Shown: positions 17,301 through 29,063 of the stretch, one piece after another
How the letters are laid out: every line of letters begins with the position of its first letter
Numbering within the stretch: the stretch's first letter is position 1
Translations under genes and position numbers: made by a program
Notes under the pieces: generated by a model
Databases searched by the model: none
What the model was told of the DNA's origin: nothing
What the model saw: the letters and a program-made list of their open reading frames with translations, nothing else
DNA from: Rhizobacter sp. OV335
GTDB lineage: Bacteria > Pseudomonadota > Gammaproteobacteria > Burkholderiales > Burkholderiaceae_C
Reading direction: 5' to 3'
Assembly (NCBI RefSeq): GCF_900142965.1
Contig: NZ_FRCQ01000015.1
Span: 97,766 to 161,765, forward strand
Length of the DNA stretch: 64,000 nt

Positions 17301-19517
17301 GTTGACGCCGTCGTTGCCGATGTAGAAGTTGTAGCCGGCGATGATGCCGTTCAACCCGCCCGCGACCGGCCGCGGCAGGTACTTGAAGCCGCCGATGCCA
17401 CGCGCCGCGCCGAGGTTGACGATGAAGCGGTGCGGCAGCGGCGCGTTGCCGCCGGTGTACTTGGTGTGCCAGAAGGTTGCGGCATCGCCGTCGATCGCGG
17501 CGGCGCCGGAGTTCTGCCCGCTTGCCGCCTCCTGGCTGTCGACCTGCACCGCCCAGCCGGTGCGCGGGATCACCGCGCCGGCCCGGTCGAGCAGGTTGAA
17601 CTCGGCCATCGAGGTCCAGGCGTTGCCGCCCTGCTCCGACACCGCCTCCAGCATCACGTACTGCACCGTCGCGCCGAGCACCGGCGTGACGTTCCACGCG
17701 AGCATCGTGCTGCTGGCTGCCACGTCGTTGCGCGTGCTGACCGTGACGACGTACTGGCCCACCGTGGTCGGCGTGCCGGTGATCGCGCCGGTGGTGGTGT
17801 TGAGCGACAGGCCCGGCGGCAGCCCGGTGGCCGACCAGGTCAGCGTGCCGGTCGGCGTGGTGGCGGCCAGCGCCAGGCTCACCGCGCTGCCGCTGATGCT
17901 GCTCTGCGTGCCGGGGTTCACCAGCTTCGGCGCGGCGTCGCTGCCGATGCGGATCATCTTCGAGACCGACGGCGTGCCGGCCGCGTTCATCGCGAACAGC
18001 ATGTAGTAGCCGGGCAGCAGCACGCCGGGGTTCGACGGCAGCGCGAGCGAGTACGCGTTGGTGCCGGTGGTCGTGAACTGCAGCGGGATGCGGCGCTGGT
18101 CGTTGTTGACGGTGTGCGTGGTCGAGCCCACGCGCACCAGCGAGAACTGCGCGATCGCGGCGTTTGTCGTCACCGCGATGTTGGTGCCCTGCGTCGCGGT
18201 GGCCGGTGCGGTGCCGATCGCCGGGCGGGTCGCGGCGGTGCCGTCGTCGTTCAGCAGGTAATGCGGCGTCAGGATCTGCGCGTTCGCATGGTTGGTCGAG
18301 CAGCTGCCGCACAGGCCGCTGCCGGCCGTCAGCACGCGGGCGTCGGGCAGCAGCAGCGCGATGCTGTGGTAGTTGCGCGGCACGCCGATCGGCGGCAGCG
18401 GCACGAAGGTTTCGGTGGCCGGGTTCCACAGCTCGGGCACCAGCGCCGAGTTGTCGTCGGACCACGGGTGGCCGAAGCTGTGGCCGCCAATCACCAGCAC
18501 CTGCCCGTTAGGCAGCACGACGCCGTTGCTGAAGATGCGCGAGTACGCCATCGGCGCGACCTTGCGCACCGAGACGCCGGCGTTCACGTCGATCACGTAG
18601 GCGCGGTTGTTGGCGTTCTGCCCTTCGTAGGCCGGCGCGCCGCCGACCTTCAGGATCTTCCCGATGTCGTACATCACCGCGTTGCCGCTCTGGCTGTACG
18701 CATCGTCGCCGCGCGTGCCGGCGGGGGTGATGCTGCCGGTGCCACCGTTCGCCTGGGTGTCGATCCAGTTCATGTTGGCGGCCGGGCCGGCGTGCAGCAC
18801 CTTGCCGTTCGGCGCGGGGAACAGCCACATGTGGTTGTCGGCGCGGAACGCGAAATCGGGGTCGTTGCCGAGCGCTGCATCCACCGGCACGCCGTTGAGC
18901 CGCGCCCAGCCGCCGGCGGCGGTCCAGCGCTCGCCGTGCTTGTTGCCGCGCCCGCCGCTCCACGAGCCGCCGAGCGTGAAGACCGAGCCGTCGGCGAGGA
19001 TGGTGTTGGCGTTGTAGCCACGCGGGATCGTCATCGTCGCGCCGGTGCTCCAGGCGTTGGCCACCGGGTCGTAGATGGTGGTCTTGGCGCTGTCCTTGCC
19101 GCCGTTGACGAGGATGCGCCCGTCCGGCAGGTTGGTCGTGCCGGTGCAGAACATGTCGTGGCCGGTCTGCGTGACCAGCGTCTCGCCGGCGGTCTGCGTG
19201 GCCGGGTCGAACAGCGTCGTGTAGGTCTGGCCGCTGGGCGCGCCGTCGGTGAAGCGGTCGGACGAGGCCCACAGCATCACCTTGCCGTTCGGCAGCAGCG
19301 CGGCCGATGGCGTCACCATCGACAGCGGGATCAGCGGCGTCCACTGGCCGGCGCCGGGTGCGGCCACCGCGGCGGTGCGCTCGGTGGGCGGCGCGGCGGC
19401 GTCGGCAGTCGATGGCGTCGGCGCGGGGTCGTTGCCACCGCCACCACAGGCTGCCAGCAACAGCGCACCAATCAGCGAGGCGCACCGCGGCGCACCGGCT
19501 CGGAATGAACGGGTCAT
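14370..19517 (-). CDS. Giant lipoprotein: galactose oxidase/glyoxal oxidase-like copper radical domain fused to di-heme cytochrome c peroxidase-like domain
   Basis: 1715 residues. Lipobox LAAC with Cys24. Residues ~55-530 form a kelch/DUF1929 galactose-oxidase fold with every expected copper-radical residue: Cys124 (DMFCTGT) and Tyr168 (PRGYNANT) for the thioether cross-link, Tyr383-His384 (PRNYHS) and His468 (STTHTVNNDQRR). Then follow a putative Ig domain (~530-610), a discoidin/F5-F8-like domain (~612-765), a second Ig (~766-850), a PKD domain (~850-930), a YVTN-type propeller (~950-1290) and a CCP/MauG-like region with two heme motifs, CASCH (1338-1342) and CLACH (1470-1474). The last ~120 residues are a beta-rich end. 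AGGAGA precedes the ATG. Such an oxidase makes H2O2 from an alcohol or aldehyde, which the peroxidase half could reduce. The coupling is hypothetical. Confidence 0.88.
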   Translation of the reverse strand: MTRSFRAGAPRCASLIGALLLAACGGGGNDPAPTPSTADAAAPPTERTAAVAAPGAGQWTPLIPLSMVTPSAALLPNGKVMLWASSDRFTDGAPSGQTYTTLFDPATQTAGETLVTQTGHDMFCTGTTNLPDGRILVNGGKDSAKTTIYDPVANAWSTGATMTIPRGYNANTILADGSVFTLGGSWSGGRGNKHGERWTAAGGWARLNGVPVDAALGNDPDFAFRADNHMWLFPAPNGKVLHAGPAANMNWIDTQANGGTGSITPAGTRGDDAYSQSGNAVMYDIGKILKVGGAPAYEGQNANNRAYVIDVNAGVSVRKVAPMAYSRIFSNGVVLPNGQVLVIGGHSFGHPWSDDNSALVPELWNPATETFVPLPPIGVPRNYHSIALLLPDARVLTAGSGLCGSCSTNHANAQILTPHYLLNDDGTAATRPAIGTAPATATQGTNIAVTTNAAIAQFSLVRVGSTTHTVNNDQRRIPLQFTTTGTNAYSLALPSNPGVLLPGYYMLFAMNAAGTPSVSKMIRIGSDAAPKLVNPGTQSSISGSAVSLALAATTPTGTLTWSATGLPPGLSLNTTTGAITGTPTTVGQYVVTVSTRNDVAASSTMLAWNVTPVLGATVQYVMLEAVSEQGGNAWTSMAEFNLLDRAGAVIPRTGWAVQVDSQEAASGQNSGAAAIDGDAATFWHTKYTGGNAPLPHRFIVNLGAARGIGGFKYLPRPVAGGLNGIIAGYNFYIGNDGVNWSLLKSGNFNDFPDRSSEKTVTVDRAPSIAPIANRNNLVGQAVSFGVSAGDPDGDALTYSATGLPNGLSINATSGLISGSVTTVGNFAVTVGVNDGHGGTASAAFGWNVSAAAFVIDPVAAAPVASGGSVSFNVASNGGSGTRYRWTFGDGTAQTAYSTATSIAHTYASPGLYNVTVEAIDANNVVTSRTFKQAVYAAATAARPTSSSAIALEPTATPRVWLVNQDNDSVSVFNGSTNARVAEIAVGTRPRSVARAPDGRMWVVNKGDATISIVNASTLAVAQTLALPRASQPFGLAFAPDGSAAYVALEGTGQLLKLNVSTGATLGSVAVGANPRHVAVTAASDRVLVSRFISPALPGEGTAAVQTAVSGVKKGGEVVVVTAALVVERTVVLQHSDKPDSLLQGRGIPNYLAPAVISPDGASAWVPAKQDNLLRGTLRDGNNLDFQNTVRAISSRIDLVGWAEDYAARIDHDNSGVGSGAAFHPTGAYLFVALETSREVAVVDPVGKAEIYRFPVGRAPQAVAVSADGLKLYVNNFMDRTLGVYDLARLVNFGELNLPLLANAGAVGTEKLAATVLTGKKLFYDAADTRLARDAYMSCASCHNDGGQDGRTWDFTGLGEGLRNTISLRGHAGAQGNQHWTGNFDEIQDFEGQIRNFALGTGLMSDAQFNTGTRSQPLGDRKAGISADLDALAAYVASLKTSDASPYRNVNGTLTADAVAGQALFRGAGGCLACHGGTDVTDSAGGVLRNVGTIKASSGKRLGQTLTGLDTPTLKGAWGTGPYLHDGSAATLLDVLTTANAANQHGAAGSLTATQRTQLVAYLQQIDDSNDAISAATIGGLSVLDTANAVDWSVQANLQASALQFGDRTFTITGLPTVLSGSPWLRTANDSKTFTGNPTVSFTLNQPADVYLTVDDRFTGALAWMAGWSNTGLKMTTDEGGTARSFSVWTKSFPAGTVNLGPVATGGNSMYSVVVR

Positions 19518-19575
19518 GCTTGTCTCCTGCCCGGCACATGCGGTGGCTGCGTGGCCTGCGCTGCACCTTGTCTTT

Positions 19576-19616
19576 GAACGTATGTTCTATTTTTACATCA
19601 TGTAGAACATGCGCTC
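19576..19616. promoter_or_regulatory. Paired GAA-N6-TTC operators upstream of the giant oxidase gene
   Basis: GAACGTATGTTC (19576-19587, perfect palindrome) and the weaker GAACATGCGCTC (19605-19616) are 29 bp apart centre to centre, 58 and 87 bases upstream of the oxidase ATG on the minus strand. The preceding TGTAGAACAT 10-mer is identical to that at 9921-9930 in the rpiR2-livM promoter. The region is locally AT-rich (CTATTTTTACAT), consistent with a promoter. The suggestion is that an RpiR protein from region 1 controls this gene. Confidence 0.5.
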
Positions 19617-19702
19617 TTTTTACAGCGCCGGCGGGGCGGTGTCAACGCGGGTCGGCCCGACGCGGTGTAACGCCCGGTGCCCTCAGGGCGAGGTTTGCAG
19701 CG

Positions 19703-20482
19703 TCAATCGGGCGCGGCAGGCGGCACCGTCAGCGTGCTGCGGCGCCGCTGCAGCCCCCACGCAACCACCAGCACCAGCCCCCACGCCGCCGCATAAGACA
19801 GGCCGGCCCCGAGCGCCGGCAGCGCCAGCGCGAGCACGATGAAGAACGCGCCGAAGCCGACCATGCCGCGCACGAAGCCGGCCAGCAGCTCGATCGTCGC
19901 GTCGGCCCCATGCCGCACCCGCGTGAAGCACGGCAACACGTTGCCGGTGATCGGCAGCGCGAGCAGCAGCCCGCTGAGCGCTGCCGGGAACACCGGGGCG
20001 CCGCCCATGATCGCGGCCGCCAGCGCCGCGGCCGCCGCCACGCGCAACGCCAGTTCGATCGGCGGGATGTGCAGCACCGTGCGCTCGCGGCGGTGCGTCG
20101 GCATCAGTCGCAGCCCGGCCCACGGCGCGAGCGCGGCCAGCACGCAGGCGGCCGGCAGCGGCAACTCGATCCACACCAGCAAACTGCCGACCGCGAGGAA
20201 CACCGCATTCGCCGCGATCAGCGACACCCACCACGGCCAGCGCCGCACGGCATGCGCGAACGCCACCATGTGCGACACCATCGCCGGGTAGGCGACCAGG
20301 GTCGCCACCGCGATCGCATGCGCCTGCGACAGCGGCGCCTGCAGCAGCACGAAACCCATGATCGGCCCGGCAATCATCGGCAACCCCGACAAGGTGCCCG
20401 CGACCCCATGGCCGAAGCGCTTCGCGGCGAAGCTCGCGGCCAGCACGACCGCGCAGACCAGTGCCAGCTTCAGCAAGAACAT
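19703..20482 (-). CDS. Polytopic membrane protein of unknown function
   Basis: A 259-residue very hydrophobic protein with about seven or eight predicted membrane spans and an N-terminus MFLLKLALVCAVVLAASFAAKRF. A conserved-looking stretch GVAGTLSGLPMIAGPIMGFVLLQ (residues ~26-48) and its partial echo PAALSGLLLALPITGNVLPC in the second half suggest two related halves. No enzyme or transporter motif is recognisable. It is the last gene of the minus-strand region after the 5-oxoprolinase, from which it is separated by 207 bases carrying three hairpins, so it may be expressed independently. Confidence 0.8.
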   Translation of the reverse strand: MFLLKLALVCAVVLAASFAAKRFGHGVAGTLSGLPMIAGPIMGFVLLQAPLSQAHAIAVATLVAYPAMVSHMVAFAHAVRRWPWWVSLIAANAVFLAVGSLLVWIELPLPAACVLAALAPWAGLRLMPTHRRERTVLHIPPIELALRVAAAAALAAAIMGGAPVFPAALSGLLLALPITGNVLPCFTRVRHGADATIELLAGFVRGMVGFGAFFIVLALALPALGAGLSYAAAWGLVLVVAWGLQRRRSTLTVPPAAPD

Positions 20483-20502
20483 CGAGGGGGAGAAAAAAGA
20501 AT

Positions 20503-20606
20503 GGGCCCGCCGGCAAGGGGGGGACTGTTGCAGCAGCGGGCCCGAAGGTCCGGCCGAAGGGAGGAGAGGGCCGGACTGCTCGGCCGGAGGGAGGGATAGG
20601 CCGAGC
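20503..20606. repeat. Array of three GC-rich hairpins with purine-rich loops
   Basis: Three perfect 8-bp inverted repeats lie in a row: GGGCCCGC/GCGGGCCC (20503-20510 with 20536-20543), GTCCGGCC/GGCCGGAC (20548-20555 with 20569-20576) and GCTCGGCC/GGCCGAGC (20578-20585 with 20599-20606). The loops on the plus strand are G-rich (a run of seven G; GAAGGGAGGAGAG-type; GGAGGGAGGGATA). They lie between the 5-oxoprolinase stop and the membrane-protein start, both on the minus strand. Possible roles are transcript end formation or a structured leader. No U-tract follows on the minus strand. Confidence 0.7.
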
Positions 20607-20689
20607 GGTGCGAAGTGTAGGGAGCGTTCACGCCCTTCCCGACCCGGTCACACCGGTCCATCTGTACTGACATCGTTTGCATCTTGCCC

Positions 20690-24370
<3,681 letters not shown>

Positions 24371-24402
24371 GGAATCCTTCCTGTGTCCCGTGCCGGGGAT
24401 CA

Positions 24403-25107
24403 TCACAACCCTAGATAGGCCTTCTTGACGTCGTCGTTGGCCGCCAGCTCGGCGCCACTGCCCTGCATCACGATGCGCCCGGTCTGGATCACGTAGCCAT
24501 GGTGCGCGATCGACAAGGCCTTGTGCAGATTCTGCTCGACCAGCAGGATCGTCACGCCGCTCTGGTTCACGCGCTGGATCACCTCCAGCACCTTCGCGAC
24601 GAACTTCGGCGCAATGCCCCACGACGGCTCGTCCAGCATCAGCAGCTTCGGCTTCGCCATCAGGCCGCGTGCAATCGCGAGCATCTGCTGCTCGCCGCCG
24701 CTCATCGTGCCGGCCAGTTGCGTCTCGCGCTCCTTCAGGATCGGGAACAGCGTGAACATCTCGTCGATGCCGGCCGCCATCTCGTGCGCATCGGTGCGGG
24801 TGAAGGCGCCGAGCTCCAGGTTGCGCCGCACCGTCAGGCGCGGGAACAGCCGGCGGCCTTCGGGCACCAGCGACAGGCCGAGCGGCACCCGCCGGTGGGC
24901 CGGCAGCTCGTGCACCAGACGGCCATCGAAGCGCACGCTGCCGGCATCGACATTGTTGAGGCCGGCGATCGCGCGCAGCGTGGTCGACTTGCCGTTGCCG
25001 TTGCCGCCGACCAGCGCGACGATCCTGCCCTGCGGCACCTCGAGGCTGACGTCAGACAAGGCCAGCACGCCGCCGTAGCTGACGCGCAAGTTGGAAACCT
25101 GCAGCAT
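24403..25107 (-). CDS. LivF-type ABC transporter ATP-binding protein
   Basis: ABC ATPase of 234 residues with Walker [17 protein letters not shown] (NGN in place of the usual NGA), the signature [17 protein letters not shown], Walker [14 protein letters not shown] and switch region [17 protein letters not shown]. The length is normal for LivF. Its ATG overlaps the upstream livG-like stop by one base (TGATG). It is the last transporter gene before the 5-oxoprolinase, 32 bases away, so the transporter likely imports the oxoprolinase substrate or a precursor. Confidence 0.93.
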   Translation of the reverse strand: MLQVSNLRVSYGGVLALSDVSLEVPQGRIVALVGGNGNGKSTTLRAIAGLNNVDAGSVRFDGRLVHELPAHRRVPLGLSLVPEGRRLFPRLTVRRNLELGAFTRTDAHEMAAGIDEMFTLFPILKERETQLAGTMSGGEQQMLAIARGLMAKPKLLMLDEPSWGIAPKFVAKVLEVIQRVNQSGVTILLVEQNLHKALSIAHHGYVIQTGRIVMQGSGAELAANDDVKKAYLGL

Positions 25108-25820
25108 CACTCGTCTCCCAGGTAGGCGTGGATCACGTGCGGGTCGCGCGAGACCTCGGCCGGCGTGCCGTCGGCGATCTTCACGCCACGGTCGAGCACG
25201 ACAATCCTGTCGGCGATCGGCATGATGCCTTCGAGCACGTGCTCGACGATCAGGCAGGCGATGCCGCGCTCGCGGATGTTCAGCACCACCTTGACCATCT
25301 CGCGCACCTCCGACGGGTTCAGGCCGGCCATCACCTCGTCCATCAACAGCAGCTTCGGTGCGATGGCCAGCGCGCGCGCCACCGCCAGGCGGCGCTGCTC
25401 GCTGATCGTCATGCTGCCGGCGGGCTTGTCGGCGAATTGATCGAGGTTGACGAAGGCCAGCCACTGCAGCGCCTCGGCACGCGCCGCCGAGACGCGGCGC
25501 TTGCGCATCAGCGCGCCGGCCATCACGTTCTCGCAGGCCGTCATGCTGGTGAAGGTGCGCGCGACCTGGAAGGTGCGGCCGACGCCGGCTCGCGCGCAGG
25601 CTTCGGGTGGCAGGCCGGAGATCAGTTGGCCGTCGAGCCGGATCTCTCCGGCGCTTGGCGTGTAGAAGCCGGCGACGCAGTTGAACGCGGTCGTCTTGCC
25701 GGCGCCGTTCGGGCCGATCAGCCCGACGATCTGGCCGGCATCGACGCTGAACGAGACCTCCTGGTTGGCCATCAGGCCGCCGAAGCGCTTCGAGACGCCT
25801 TGAAGTTCGAGCAGACTCAC
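25107..25820 (-). CDS. LivG-type ABC transporter ATP-binding protein
   Basis: ABC ATPase of 237 residues: Walker [17 protein letters not shown], a divergent signature [16 protein letters not shown], Walker [16 protein letters not shown] (Val replacing Pro after the Glu) and switch His [13 protein letters not shown]. The GTG start at 25820 overlaps the livM-like stop (GTGA), indicating coupled translation. [15 protein letters not shown] is the expected N-terminus. Part of the HAAT importer with the genes at 24403 and 25817-28978. Confidence 0.92.
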   Translation of the reverse strand: MSLLELQGVSKRFGGLMANQEVSFSVDAGQIVGLIGPNGAGKTTAFNCVAGFYTPSAGEIRLDGQLISGLPPEACARAGVGRTFQVARTFTSMTACENVMAGALMRKRRVSAARAEALQWLAFVNLDQFADKPAGSMTISEQRRLAVARALAIAPKLLLMDEVMAGLNPSEVREMVKVVLNIRERGIACLIVEHVLEGIMPIADRIVVLDRGVKIADGTPAEVSRDPHVIHAYLGDE

Positions 25821-26812
25821 AGCGCCACCTCCACCTTGGCGGCTTCGGCCGCGCGGGCGCGGCGCCGCTGCCGCCATTCGCGGAACCAGCCGATCAGCCC
25901 GCTCGGGTAGAACACCGCGATGCCGACGATCAGCGCCGCGTAGATGATGGTGTCGGTGCCGCGGCCGGTGCCGCCGAAGCTGGCGCGCGTGAACTCTTCG
26001 ATCGTCGTCAGCACCACCGAGCCGACCACCGGCCCGAACAGCGTGCCGACGCCGCCGAGGATGGACACCAGCGCCATCTTGATCGACAGCGCGGTGCTCA
26101 GCACCGAGCCCGGGTCGATGTACAGCTCCTTCTGCGCGTACAGGCTGCCGCCGAGCGCGGTGAAGAACGCGCTGAGCGACAGCGCCACCTGCTTGTAGCG
26201 CGCGATGTCGATGCCGATGCTGCGCGCAGCATCGGGCTCGTCCTTGATGGCCCGCAGGTAGTAGCCGATGTGGCTGCGCTCCACCGCCCAGGTGGCCCCC
26301 AGCGTCAGCGTCAGCAGCCCGAGCGCGATCCAGTAGTACGGCGCCTTGTCGGCGAACACCATCGTGGCCCAGCCCCGCTGGTCCATCGGGATCGTCAGGC
26401 CGACCGCGCTGCCGGCGTATTCCCAGTTGGTGAACACGATCTGCACGATCTCGGCGACCGCGATCGTCGCCATCGCGAAGTAGTGGCCCTTCAGCCGGAA
26501 GCACGACCAGCCGAAGCCGAGGCTCAGCAGCGCCGCGACCACGCCACCGAGCAGCATGCCGAGCCACGGGTTGACGCCGAAGTTCAGCAGCAGCAGCGTC
26601 GAGGTGTAGGCGCCGAGCCCGTAGAACGCCGCGTGGCCGAGCGAGACCTGGCCGGCGTAGCCGCCGAGCAAGTTCCACGCGACGCCGAGCTGCGCGGCCA
26701 TCAGCACCAGGATCGCGAGGTTCAAGTGCGAGGGGCTGTGCGTGACGAACGGCAGCAGGACGGCGGCGGCCGCCAGCGCCATGAGTGCGAGGGTCTTCGT
26801 AGATGGCTTCAT
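25817..26812 (-). CDS. LivM-type branched-chain ABC transporter permease
   Basis: Permease of 331 residues with the LivM hallmark LGGYAGQVSLGHAAFYGLGAYTS near residue 55, GHYFAMATIAVAEIVQIVFTN, and a SILGGVGTLFGPVVGSVVL stretch. The C-terminal tail is arginine-rich and cytoplasmic (REWRQRRRARAAEAAK). The ATG at 26812 overlaps the livH-like stop by 4 bases. It partners the permease encoded at 26809-27675. Confidence 0.93.
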   Translation of the reverse strand: MKPSTKTLALMALAAAAVLLPFVTHSPSHLNLAILVLMAAQLGVAWNLLGGYAGQVSLGHAAFYGLGAYTSTLLLLNFGVNPWLGMLLGGVVAALLSLGFGWSCFRLKGHYFAMATIAVAEIVQIVFTNWEYAGSAVGLTIPMDQRGWATMVFADKAPYYWIALGLLTLTLGATWAVERSHIGYYLRAIKDEPDAARSIGIDIARYKQVALSLSAFFTALGGSLYAQKELYIDPGSVLSTALSIKMALVSILGGVGTLFGPVVGSVVLTTIEEFTRASFGGTGRGTDTIIYAALIVGIAVFYPSGLIGWFREWRQRRRARAAEAAKVEVAL

Positions 26813-27675
26813 GCTTTCCCCATCAGGCCCTGCGGCCGGAACATCAACACCGCGAGGAACAGCACCAGCACGACGGCGGTCTTGTACTGCGGCCCGAGCA
26901 GCAAGCCGCCCATCACCTCGATCACGCCGACCAGGATGCCGGCCCAGAACGCGCCGGTCACGCTGCCGAAGCCGCCGAGGTTGACGACGACGAAGGCGAG
27001 CAGGATGAAGTTGGCGCCGACCTCCGGGAAGATCGGGAAGAAGGTCGCGAGCAGCACCCCGGCCGCGCCGGCGCAGGCCGCGCCGATGCCCCAGGCGAGC
27101 GCGAACATGCGGTGCGAATCGATGCCCATCAACTGCGCGGCCTCCTTGTCGGCGGCGGTGGCTTCGAGCGCTGCCCCGAGCCGGGTGCGCGTCAGGAAGA
27201 AGTGCACCAGCGCGGTGACGACAATCGCGCCGAGCCCGGCCACCAGCTGCGGCCGGCCGAGCTGGATGCCGGCCAGCTTGACGCTGCCGCTGACCCACGA
27301 ACCCTCGATCGAGCGGAAGTCGGGCTTCCACAGGAACTGCGCGACGCCGCGCAGCAGGATCATCAGCCCGAAGGTGGTGAAGATCTGGCTCAGCATCGGC
27401 GCGTCGGTGATACGGCGGATCACCAGCTTGTACAGCAGCATGCCGAACGCGAACAGCATCAGCACCGTGAGCGGCAGCGTCAGCAGCGGGTCGAGCGCGA
27501 ACAGCGCGAACAGCCAGAAGCTCGCGTACATGCCGAGCATCAGGAACTCGCCGTGCGCGAAGTTCACGATGTCCATCACGCCGAAGATCATCGTGAGGCC
27601 GATCGCGACCAACGCATAGATCAAGCCGATCAACACGCCGGACGCGAGGGTCTGGAGCAGGATTTCTGCGGTCAT
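26809..27675 (-). CDS. LivH-type branched-chain ABC transporter permease
   Basis: Permease of 288 residues. Signatures: ALVAIGLTMIFGVMDIVNFAHGEFLMLGMY (residues ~20-50) and the late VVVNLGGFGSVTGAFWAGILVGVIE. The start at 27675 lies 22 bases after the binding-protein stop. It is the normal order SBP-H-M-G-F of a complete LIV-type operon, unlike the split operon of region 1. Confidence 0.93.
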   Translation of the reverse strand: MTAEILLQTLASGVLIGLIYALVAIGLTMIFGVMDIVNFAHGEFLMLGMYASFWLFALFALDPLLTLPLTVLMLFAFGMLLYKLVIRRITDAPMLSQIFTTFGLMILLRGVAQFLWKPDFRSIEGSWVSGSVKLAGIQLGRPQLVAGLGAIVVTALVHFFLTRTRLGAALEATAADKEAAQLMGIDSHRMFALAWGIGAACAGAAGVLLATFFPIFPEVGANFILLAFVVVNLGGFGSVTGAFWAGILVGVIEVMGGLLLGPQYKTAVVLVLFLAVLMFRPQGLMGKA

Positions 27676-27697
27676 GATGGACGTCCCGTGGGCCTGG

Positions 27698-28978
27698 TTA
27701 CTTGCGCTGGTCCCACTTCGGCATCGGCCACGTCACCTCGCGCGTCGCCAGGTTGAACGGGTACACCGTGTTGTACTTGCCGTCGATGATCTGCACCAGG
27801 ATGCCGCGGCCCAGCGTGTTCTGGCCGGTGCTGTCGAACTTGACGCCCTTCCACGGCATGATCAGATTCTCGGCGCGCAGGTCGGTTTCCGACAGGGCCT
27901 TGCGGATCGCTTCCGGCTCGGTGGAGGCGGCGCGGTTGATCGCATCGGCCAGCACCATCAGCCCGGTGAAGGTGCGCGACGAGTTGCCGGTGAAGTTGGC
28001 CTTGTAGCGCGCGAGGAACAGGTCGTTGACCTGCTTGATCAGCGGGTTGCGCGTGGCGAGGTCCAACGCCCACACCTCGCGCGTGATCACGTACTCGGCA
28101 TCCTTGCCCAGCGTCTTGATGAACTCGGTGTCGGTGAAGCCGGCGTTGTTCGCGAGGATCATGTCCGGCGAGAAGCCCAGTTCCTTGTAGGTCTTCATCG
28201 ACAGCAGCGCGTCACCCAGGTACGACGACTGCATCACCAGCGACGGGTTGGCCGCCTTCAGCGTCTGCACTTCCGACGTGAGCTGCGTGCTCTTGGCCGG
28301 GTAGGTGACCTGCTTGATCAGGTTGTAGCCCTTCTCGGGGGCCAGCTTCGCCTGCAGCTTGGTGGTCTCGTTGCCCCACAGCGTGTTCTCGTTGAAGGTC
28401 GCGATCGCGCCGATCTTGAAGTTCTTCTTCGCCTCCAGCTCCTTCAGGAAGTCGAAGAAGTTGTGCACGAACAGGTCGTCGTGCGGCGTGGTGCGGAAGA
28501 ACCACTTGAAGTTGCGCGCCGTCAGCGAGGCCGACGACGACTCGGGGTTCAGGAAGGGCACGCCATAGCGCTCGGCCACCTGGCTCGCGGTGGCGGTGAC
28601 GTTGCTGTTGTAGGCGCCGACGAGCGCGACGACCTTTTCCTGCGTGATCAGCCGCTCGGCCTCGGTCGCGCCGGTCTGCGGGTTGCCCTGGTGGTCGGCG
28701 AACACCAGCTTGATCTTCGCGCCCTTCAGCTTCGGCAGGCCGCCACCGGCGGCGAACGGCAGGTCGGCAATTCCTTTCGCCCCGTTGTTGATGATGTCGG
28801 CGGCCAGCTCCAGCGCGTTCTTCAGCTCGGCGCCGGTCGACGCGGCCGGGCCGGTCAGCGGGTAGATCACGCCGATCTTCACGTCGGCCGACTGGGCGCG
28901 TGCGCCGGTGCCGAACAGGCCCAGCAGACTGGCGCCCAGCGCCTGAATCACGGACCTGCGGTTCTCGAAATGCTGCAT
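27698..28978 (-). CDS. LIV-type ABC transporter substrate-binding protein
   Basis: Periplasmic Peripla_BP_6 protein of 426 residues. Signal region NRRSVIQALGASLLGLFGTGARAQS carries a twin-arginine and an ARA-Q cleavage site near residue 28. The mature domain begins DVKIGVIYPLTGPAASTG. Ligand-contact type motifs LVGAYNSNVTATASQVAERYGVPFLNPESSSA are recognisable. The ATG at 28978 (MQHFENRRS) has AGGAG seven bases upstream and is preferred over an in-frame ATG at 29008. Operon context (YcsI-family protein upstream, 5-oxoprolinase downstream) suggests pyroglutamate or a glutamate-like ligand. Confidence 0.92.
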   Translation of the reverse strand: MQHFENRRSVIQALGASLLGLFGTGARAQSADVKIGVIYPLTGPAASTGAELKNALELAADIINNGAKGIADLPFAAGGGLPKLKGAKIKLVFADHQGNPQTGATEAERLITQEKVVALVGAYNSNVTATASQVAERYGVPFLNPESSSASLTARNFKWFFRTTPHDDLFVHNFFDFLKELEAKKNFKIGAIATFNENTLWGNETTKLQAKLAPEKGYNLIKQVTYPAKSTQLTSEVQTLKAANPSLVMQSSYLGDALLSMKTYKELGFSPDMILANNAGFTDTEFIKTLGKDAEYVITREVWALDLATRNPLIKQVNDLFLARYKANFTGNSSRTFTGLMVLADAINRAASTEPEAIRKALSETDLRAENLIMPWKGVKFDSTGQNTLGRGILVQIIDGKYNTVYPFNLATREVTWPMPKWDQRK

Positions 28979-29063
28979 GGAATGCTCCTGATGAAATGGA
29001 TGGTTCATGAGAGGGATGCGCGGCTCCGCAAGCGCAACAAGCGCTCGGAGGCTTGGACAGGCA

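Noticed and set aside
14043..19508. An 1821-codon open frame on the plus strand
   Set aside because: It is the antisense image of the giant oxidase gene: rich in Arg, His, Gln and Ala with no domains, as expected opposite GC-rich coding DNA.
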